From NCBI GenBank assembly GCA_949775045.1, contig OX459100.1:4179936-4243935 (forward strand): a DNA stretch of 64,000 bases. The letters run 5' to 3'. Position numbers and translations under genes: made by a program. Under the pieces are notes generated by a model that saw only the letters and a program-made list of their open reading frames with translations, was not told where the DNA came from and did no database searches. Positions 59,044 through 64,000 of the stretch are shown here, in pieces (the first letter of the stretch is position 1; the number at the start of each line of letters is the position of its first letter). The DNA comes from Metridium senile. Taxonomy: Eukaryota; Cnidaria; Anthozoa; Actiniaria; Metridiidae.

Positions 59044-61191
59044 TAATATACAAATTAGGTAATACCTAATAGCGGAGCTCCCAGTTTAATTTTTTCTTAC
59101 AACATCAATATGTGCATGTAAATACCACTTATTAGATATTTTCTTGGGTATAATATACGTGCTGATATTTTGAGTTGCGTACGTTTAATCAGCAAGCAAT
59201 GAGTAAAATGCCAGCCCGTAATACCCAAGAAAATATCTAATTAAGGGATTTATTATACAACTTACTGTTTATTGTAATTTATATAGCATTTTTCATCGAA
59301 AAATATAACCTTTCGGAGATTCAGCGCGCGGAGAGAGAATCAAAACAAAGCCTGGAAAAGCCAATAAAATGTAAGATATTTCTCACTCTCTTTTTGATTG
59401 ACATAATGTCAAAAACCTCATTGGCTATCGATGTAGATGACGCCATCATGTAACGCAACGCACGAAAGGAAAGTTTGTCATTTACACGAGGGACGGAGAT
59501 TTCTCATTGAAAAAAGTCCGATAAAAGCATGTTAATGGACAATTCATGAATGGAAATTGATTTAATGTAAGTAAAAAAATTGTAATAAATTCCACTGCTT
59601 TTTCTTAGGTTGGTTATCGTTTTCATTCTATGCACTTTTTCATCTTTTTCTCAAATTTTCAACTGTCACTTCAGTCAATAGTGTTGTTCAGACAAAAAAG
59701 TGTTCAGAAATGTTTTTGATGGAAAATACGATTCCCAAACGATAGTGTGAATAGCCTTATTATTATCCCTTTTATTTTTAAGTCATTAAGCTTATTTTGC
59801 TTTTGATAACGCCTTGAAAAAGTGCTTTGGCTGAACAGTCGTTTTACGACCGCTTTTTACCTTCTTTTATTTTCCAAAGTTAGTTAGGATTCCGTATAGA
59901 AAAGGTTAAACCTTTTCATTGTATTAGATTTATTAAAAAGTAGTCATGGCAAATCATAAAACAAAACAAAAAGTTATTTTGAAATGGAATTAAACGCCTC
60001 AAGAATTATAAGTTCTACCAACACAAGATCGATTTGAAAAGACAAGGATTTTAAAACAAGGTATTTTATTATGAAAAACTTTGTGTAAAACATCATTTTG
60101 TTCTGTAAAAAAAACTTAAACGACTTTGAAGTAAAAACTACTAAAAAAGCTCGTTTAGTAAGCATAAAATAGTCAATATTGCTAAATAAACAGAAGTTAT
60201 TCAACCAATTTTAAATTATGTTTGTATTTCAAATCATCTTTGATGTTTTCCGTTTATGAGGTAAAACTATGACAAAACGAGTTGAAGATTGAACTAATTT
60301 AGGCTGCAAAACAGAACCTACTTTTACACAAAAACTATGACAAATCGAGTTGAAGATTTAACTAATTTAGACTGCAAAACAGTCCCTACGTACTTTTACA
60401 CGAAAACTACGACGAAACAAGTTGAAGATTGAACTAATTTTTGAGTTTTGTCTCTCAAAAACTTGAAACAAATGATAATCTTGAACCATGGATAAGAACT
60501 TACTTTATCGGTAATTATTTTCTTGAGGTTTTCTTTCTTCAATGACATTGATCATATTTTGACGAATAGATGTAAGCTTATGTACTTGAATTTTGATGGA
60601 TTAAACATTGTTCATAGTTCAACTGCCAAGCTTGAAAATCCTTCAATAAACTGTGCCGAGGGAAGCAATTTGAAGACAGTTTTCATAACAAACAAGGTCG
60701 CTTCTTTATCAATTTGTTTTGAATTGCTGTAGTCTTTTAATATTCTTCCACGAAGGTATCTACAAATACGTTTTCTTGATCTTTTGGAATCAGTCCTTTG
60801 CTTTTCTTTAGTATAATTTCTTCGTTTTTGTGTCCTTTAAGTTTATGTTCTTCTTCGGTCACAACTCTCTTTATTTTCTTCGAAGTTCATCTTTCTCCGT
60901 TGTTATTTTGAATTAATGAAAGCTCTGCTATTAGCAAGTAGTATTTTGTTGTTGTTTGTTTGCCTTTTTTAAGATAAAAGAAAACTTTGCTTTGTTGGTC
61001 TAGTGCTATTTGGCGCGCGCGTCACTTTTGTTCCCGCCGAAATGTAACAGCCAATCAGCATCGCGATGGGCGCGGACGTCGGACGTCGGACGTACGCTTG
61101 GGATACCTGTGTAAAAACCATCGAAAATAGACTCGATGCATTACCATTTTTTCTTAAGTATGGTGCTCCGCTCGCGCGGGAGCTCCGCTAT
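59044..61191 (-). mobile_element. Third Helentron-family copy, 2.15 kb, in the intron
   Basis: Same ends as 12810-31058: TAATATACAAATTAGGTAAT palindrome with GCGGAGCTCCC at the low end, and CGCTCGCGCGGGAGCTCCGC at the high end. It keeps the subterminal hairpin (59126-59250), the TTCAGCGCGCGGAGAGAGAA stretch, a block shared with 47.97-48.18 kb and 49.14-49.34 kb, a decayed exon 1 (60785-60895) and the conserved 5' flank. It has no Rep-helicase exon 2, so it would need a helper. Its coding strand is the same as the host gene's. Confidence 0.85.
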
Positions 61192-61388
61192 TAATTTCCA
61201 TTTTTTTAATTATAATAATTGTGATGATAACGATGATGAAACTAATAAATAAATAAATAACGATCAGTAAAAAATAGAATTAAAAACGATGATGATGATT
61301 AACATTATGCGTTAGTCCCCTGTTATGTCTGCTTTTATTATTATTACTATTTGTTTCTTGTTTGTAATTGTTATCTAATGGTTTAACC

Positions 61389-61479
61389 TAGCCTGCGTAA
61401 ACAGACCCTTATTAGCGCTCGAAACTTCTCTTTGCGGGAGACGTTTCGAGCGCTAATAAAGGTCTGTTTATGCAGGCTA
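61389..61479. mobile_element. 91-bp foldback MITE at the splice donor
   Basis: TAGCCTGCGTAAACAGACCC and the next bases, through GCGCTCGAAAC, pair with their inverse across a 16-base loop. The outer bases GGTTTAACC (61380-61388) and GGTCTTACC (61480-61488) agree at seven of nine positions, as an aged 9-bp duplication would. The right one contains the gene's splice donor in inverse (GGTAAGACC). The tip TAGCCTGCGT matches the foldback at 24005-25395. Confidence 0.75.
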
Positions 61480-61487
61480 GGTCTTAC

Positions 61488-61973
61488 CTGATTGAGTGGT
61501 TTTACATTGCTACAATTTTGCAACTGCCATCCTTTATGGTAAAAAGGATAAAATGACAATTCCCCCATATATTTCTCAGGGCAAACATCAAGCATGACAG
61601 ACGAGTTGTTTGCTTTTGGTTCTGTTAATTCTCTGTCTTCTGTGCTCAGTTTTTGAGCAGGATCAAGTCGTCCGATTATCCCTTTAAGTTCAACTAGAGT
61701 CTTTGGAGTAGGAGGTTTACTGTGACTTACAGCATGTGCCAGTTCAAGGTAAATATCCGCTAGCTTTTTAGAAATCTCCCTCTTTGTTTCAAGATATGGT
61801 ACTTGGGTTGTGTGAACCTGTTCTGGGCAGTTTAAAATAGGACAGTTCTCGCCTCCCGCAGGTATAGGTACATCTTGTTTCATTTTTGCACTTATATTAT
61901 AAGAGTTGAAGGCCAAGAATATTCCCAAACAGCAGGCAAAGAACAAAAACACTAAAGTTGCTTTGTAGCTCAT
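61488..61973 (-). CDS. FKRP/LicD-like glycan transferase, exon 1 (residues 1-162)
   Basis: ATG at 61973 opens 162 codons to a consensus donor (CAATCAG|GTAAGA), phase 0. Residues ~6-23 (TLVFLFFACCLGIFLAF) form an uncleaved signal anchor after a short Lys-containing tail, giving a type II membrane protein with the rest in the Golgi or ER lumen. A stem follows with paired Cys (NCPILNCPEQ), a helical segment (EISKKLADIYLELAHAV) and sequons NIS, NSS and NCS. It joins exon 2 (57237-58658) to give about 635 residues, longer than human FKRP (about 495), mostly by a longer stem. Without splicing the frame continues into the MITE and stops at 61383. Promoter elements are not evident in the 140 bases upstream. 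Confidence 0.75.
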
Positions 61974-62440
61974 TGTCGACCTCTTCTTGATTCCTTTAAA
62001 TAGTCATAATAAAACAAATTAATAATTCAATCAATCCATGTATTAACGTTTTCTTTCGTGATTTTCGATAATTAACTGCGTATTGATACGGCAGTAATAA
62101 TTATAATATGCCTTCAAATTAATCTTAGTAGTGACTTTTTGTCAGAGAATCTTAGTTCAGACCACTCAGCGGTGACCACGTACATGTAAAGATTTGTCTT
62201 AATTTCGTGTTCTTTGCATGGTAGAGTGCATTCACTAAAAGCATGAAACATTCGTAATTCTATTGATAGAGCACTAACTCGGCTTAGCTGGGGGCAAGGA
62301 GCACAACGCTCCGGCTGAACTGTACCTTGCTTGTTAACCAACAATGTTAGAAATACTACCAGTAAATTGAACAAACTTATTTTGTCACTTGGCTTTAATA
62401 ACTGGATTCAACTTCGAAGTGATATATTACAATACTTGTT
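61974..62440. other. Upstream region of the LicD-family gene
   Basis: AT-rich near the gene. A minus-strand frame (62114-62374) starts at TTG with a hydrophobic stretch and several Cys but has no ATG; it is not called as a gene. Confidence 0.3.
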
Positions 62441-62529
62441 TATCGAAGTAACAATATTTGTCGAAGTAACAATATTTGTAATAGGATCATCCGGGTGGAT
62501 GTAGCCCTCAGAAGGGCTGTTTGATGTGA

Positions 62530-62570
62530 CTGACGTTTCGACATCCTGTGCGGAAGTCATCTTCAGAGTC
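62530..62570 (-). ncRNA. Possible degenerate hammerhead-ribozyme-like motif of the PLE
   Basis: The minus strand has CTGAAGATGA, a 6-bp imperfect stem (ACTTCC with GGATGT), then CGAAACGTC. This has the order of a hammerhead core (CTGATGA - stem II - GAAA) but with three extra bases in the first motif. PLE terminal repeats are known to carry hammerheads. This copy is probably inactive or a false match. Confidence 0.25.
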
Positions 62571-62613
62571 AAGTGAATAAAAAGTCAGATAGAGTGATAT
62601 TTATACTCCCACG

Positions 62614-64000
62614 CTAATTAATGGATGTTGCGTCATTAGCGGCATCGGTCTTGTTGTGTGGCTGAACCGCTTGGGTGTAATTAGCGGCATAAGTCCCATT
62701 GTGTGGCGGTACCGTTTTGGCGGCGTTTTGTTTGTTAAGTTTGTTTACAAGCCGGTTGTATTGTGTTGGAAGTGTAATAGATCTATTAATTGGTTGATGT
62801 TCTAACTTGGTAAACCAACTTTCAAGGACTAGTCTTTGCTTTCTGTTCCCACTAAAAGAAATACATTCACCAGAATCCCAGTTAATGGAATGTCCAGTCT
62901 TGGTATAATGCATGGCGATGTTATTTCGATTGTCCTGTTGTTGAACTGCTTTCTGATGTTCCTGTTTTCTAGTATTAAACGATCTACCTGTTTCACCAAT
63001 ATATGTAGCCTCACATTCATTGCATGCAATTTTATATATAGCACCGATTCGATCATTAGGACTGTCTTTGTCTTAAACCTTAGTCAGGATCTGGCGTAGT
63101 GTAGATATGGGTTGATGAGCTACGCTGATGTTGTGCGGTTGTAAAATACGTGATATGATCTCTGACGTCCCTCTGATGTATGGTAGTGAAATATAGGATT
63201 TGGGCGAGGAAGACATGTCAATAAGACTTTCCCTATGATTTCTTGGTTTATGCGTGTTGGTATTAATAAACTTATCGCTGTAGTTGTTCTTATGAAACAC
63301 ATTTTTTAGATGTTGAGTCTCACTGTGTAAACTATCTGCTGAGTCACAAATGATTTGAGCACGCCTTGAAAGAGTTTTGATGGTCGTAGCCTTGTGAGAT
63401 GTTGGGTTATATGATGATTGGTCAAGTAACCTGTCTGTATTATTAGGCTTACGGTATACAGTAGTGTGTAAGGTATTGTCGTGGCGGCTAACTAGGCAGT
63501 CTAAGAATGGTATTTTACCGTTATCCTCAAGCTCTCTGGTAAACTGTATATGAGGGTTCTGATCGTTTAAGTGGTTATGAAAGGCGTCAATATTATCTGA
63601 TGGTAAGGCAGTTATGGTATCATCTACATATCGAAACCAGAATGGTAACGGCTGTTCATACGTTTCAAGGGCTTTTTGTTCGATTTTCTGCATCACAATC
63701 TCTGCGACAACCACAGAGACAGGAGAACCCATAGCTGTGCCGTGAAGCTGTTTGTAATGTTTACCATTGAATTGAAAGCATGTAGATTCTAGGCATAATT
63801 TTAATAGAGCCATAATCTCACATGCTGGCATTGGAAGTCTAGTATCGGCAGTTGTGTTCTCCAAAAGGGCTTTAGTGCTGTCTATGGCCATCTGGAGTGG
63901 GATGCTAGTAAACAGAGATTTCACATCAAAAGACACAAGCTTATAATTGTCTGGTACATGAATTGTCTTGATGGCATTGATGAAATTTTCCGTTGATTGC
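62614..64000 (-). pseudogene. PLE reverse transcriptase plus GIY-YIG endonuclease (5' partial, one in-frame stop)
   Basis: Open from the window edge. RT motifs: SFDVKSLFTSIP (motif A), LHGTAMGSPVS, FRYVDDTI (catalytic YVDD), PFLDCLVSR and TTVYRKPNNTDR. After LRQILTKV a TAA stop occurs at 63073-63075, but the same frame continues with KDSPNDRIGAIYKIACNEC and ATYIGETGRSF, the GIY-YIG endonuclease core, with the HYTKTGHSINW and LVLESWFTKL regions following, to a stop at 62614. RT followed by GIY-YIG is diagnostic of Penelope-like elements with endonuclease (established knowledge). The single nonsense codon between domains suggests a recently dead copy. The missing part is the N-terminus of the RT and anything before it. 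Confidence 0.9.

Larger units (their letters stand above)
58659..61487 (-). other. 2.8-kb intron of the LicD-family gene
   Basis: The donor GTAAGA (61482-61487) and acceptor CTAG are canonical. About three quarters of it is a Helentron-derived copy (59044-61191), and a 91-bp MITE sits next to the donor. The remaining 58659-59043 and 61192-61388 are AT-rich, with no gene. Confidence 0.8.
62440..64000 (-). mobile_element. Penelope-like element, partial at the right edge
   Basis: Contains a Penelope-type reverse transcriptase followed by a GIY-YIG endonuclease (see 62614-64000) and, downstream on the same strand, a non-coding stretch (62440-62613) with the GATGACTTCCGCACAGGATG and TCGAAACGTCAG phrases typical of PLE terminal regions. 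The 5' part lies outside the window. Confidence 0.85.

Noticed and set aside
62114..62374. 86-codon minus-strand frame with a hydrophobic start and four Cys
   Set aside because: It begins at TTG without an in-frame ATG, no convincing splice sites were found, and the Cys spacing does not match a domain I can name. Could be a decayed exon.

Overview
This is AT-rich metazoan nuclear DNA: genes have GT-AG introns, host coding sequence is sparse, and most of the window is nested transposable elements and satellite DNA. The mix (CR1/L2-group LINEs, a Penelope-like element, a Helentron-type Rep-helicase, many foldback MITEs, an FKRP/LicD-like glycan enzyme) fits a cnidarian or similar marine invertebrate. 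That placement is inference; no ribosomal or mitochondrial marker is present.

Host genes: a partial exon on the minus strand at the left edge (1-166), and a two-exon minus-strand gene (exon 1 61488-61973, exon 2 57237-58658) for a type II membrane protein of about 635 aa. The latter has a glycosyltransferase-like stem domain and a LicD/fukutin-type domain with an intact DxDxD motif. Its 2.8-kb intron is mostly one non-autonomous Helentron copy plus a 91-bp foldback MITE that sits on the splice donor.

Layout. 1-8.4 kb: a long-TIR DNA transposon (1016-4834), several MITEs, a LINE 3' remnant and a 750-bp TTA-flanked element (7191-7940). 8385-40174: a 31.8-kb composite bounded by nearly identical 300-bp inverted repeats and a perfect 9-bp target duplication (AGAGGTTAG). 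Inside both ends lie arrays of one ~167-bp satellite in opposite orientation, with higher-order structure. The body holds an 18.2-kb Helentron-like element (12810-31058) with a two-exon Rep-helicase gene on the minus strand. Its 6.8-kb intron contains a 1.39-kb foldback element with a perfect 9-bp duplication. A 4.56-kb CACGG-ended transposon (33158-37717) interrupts the right satellite array, and a LINE fragment follows (38722-39700). 40.2-43.3 kb: AT-rich intergenic DNA with small hairpins. 43331-49756: a second, non-autonomous Helentron copy whose ~104-bp tandem array is split by a 5'-truncated LINE (44161-47283). 51.9-57 kb: an inverted-repeat pair around a TIR element, then a ~45-bp minisatellite. 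57.2-62 kb: the LicD-family gene, with the third Helentron copy (59044-61191) in its intron. 62.4-64 kb: a Penelope-like element (RT plus GIY-YIG endonuclease) running off the right edge.

The three Helentron copies share both termini: an inverted GCGGAGCTCC motif at each end, plus an ATTAGGTA/TACCTAAT palindrome at the gene's 3' end. They also share the 5' flank of the Rep-helicase gene, and both short copies keep a decayed piece of its first exon, so they appear to be deletion derivatives of the long type. The most unusual structures are the satellite-armed 31.8-kb composite and the spliced Rep-helicase gene with its shrunken relatives.
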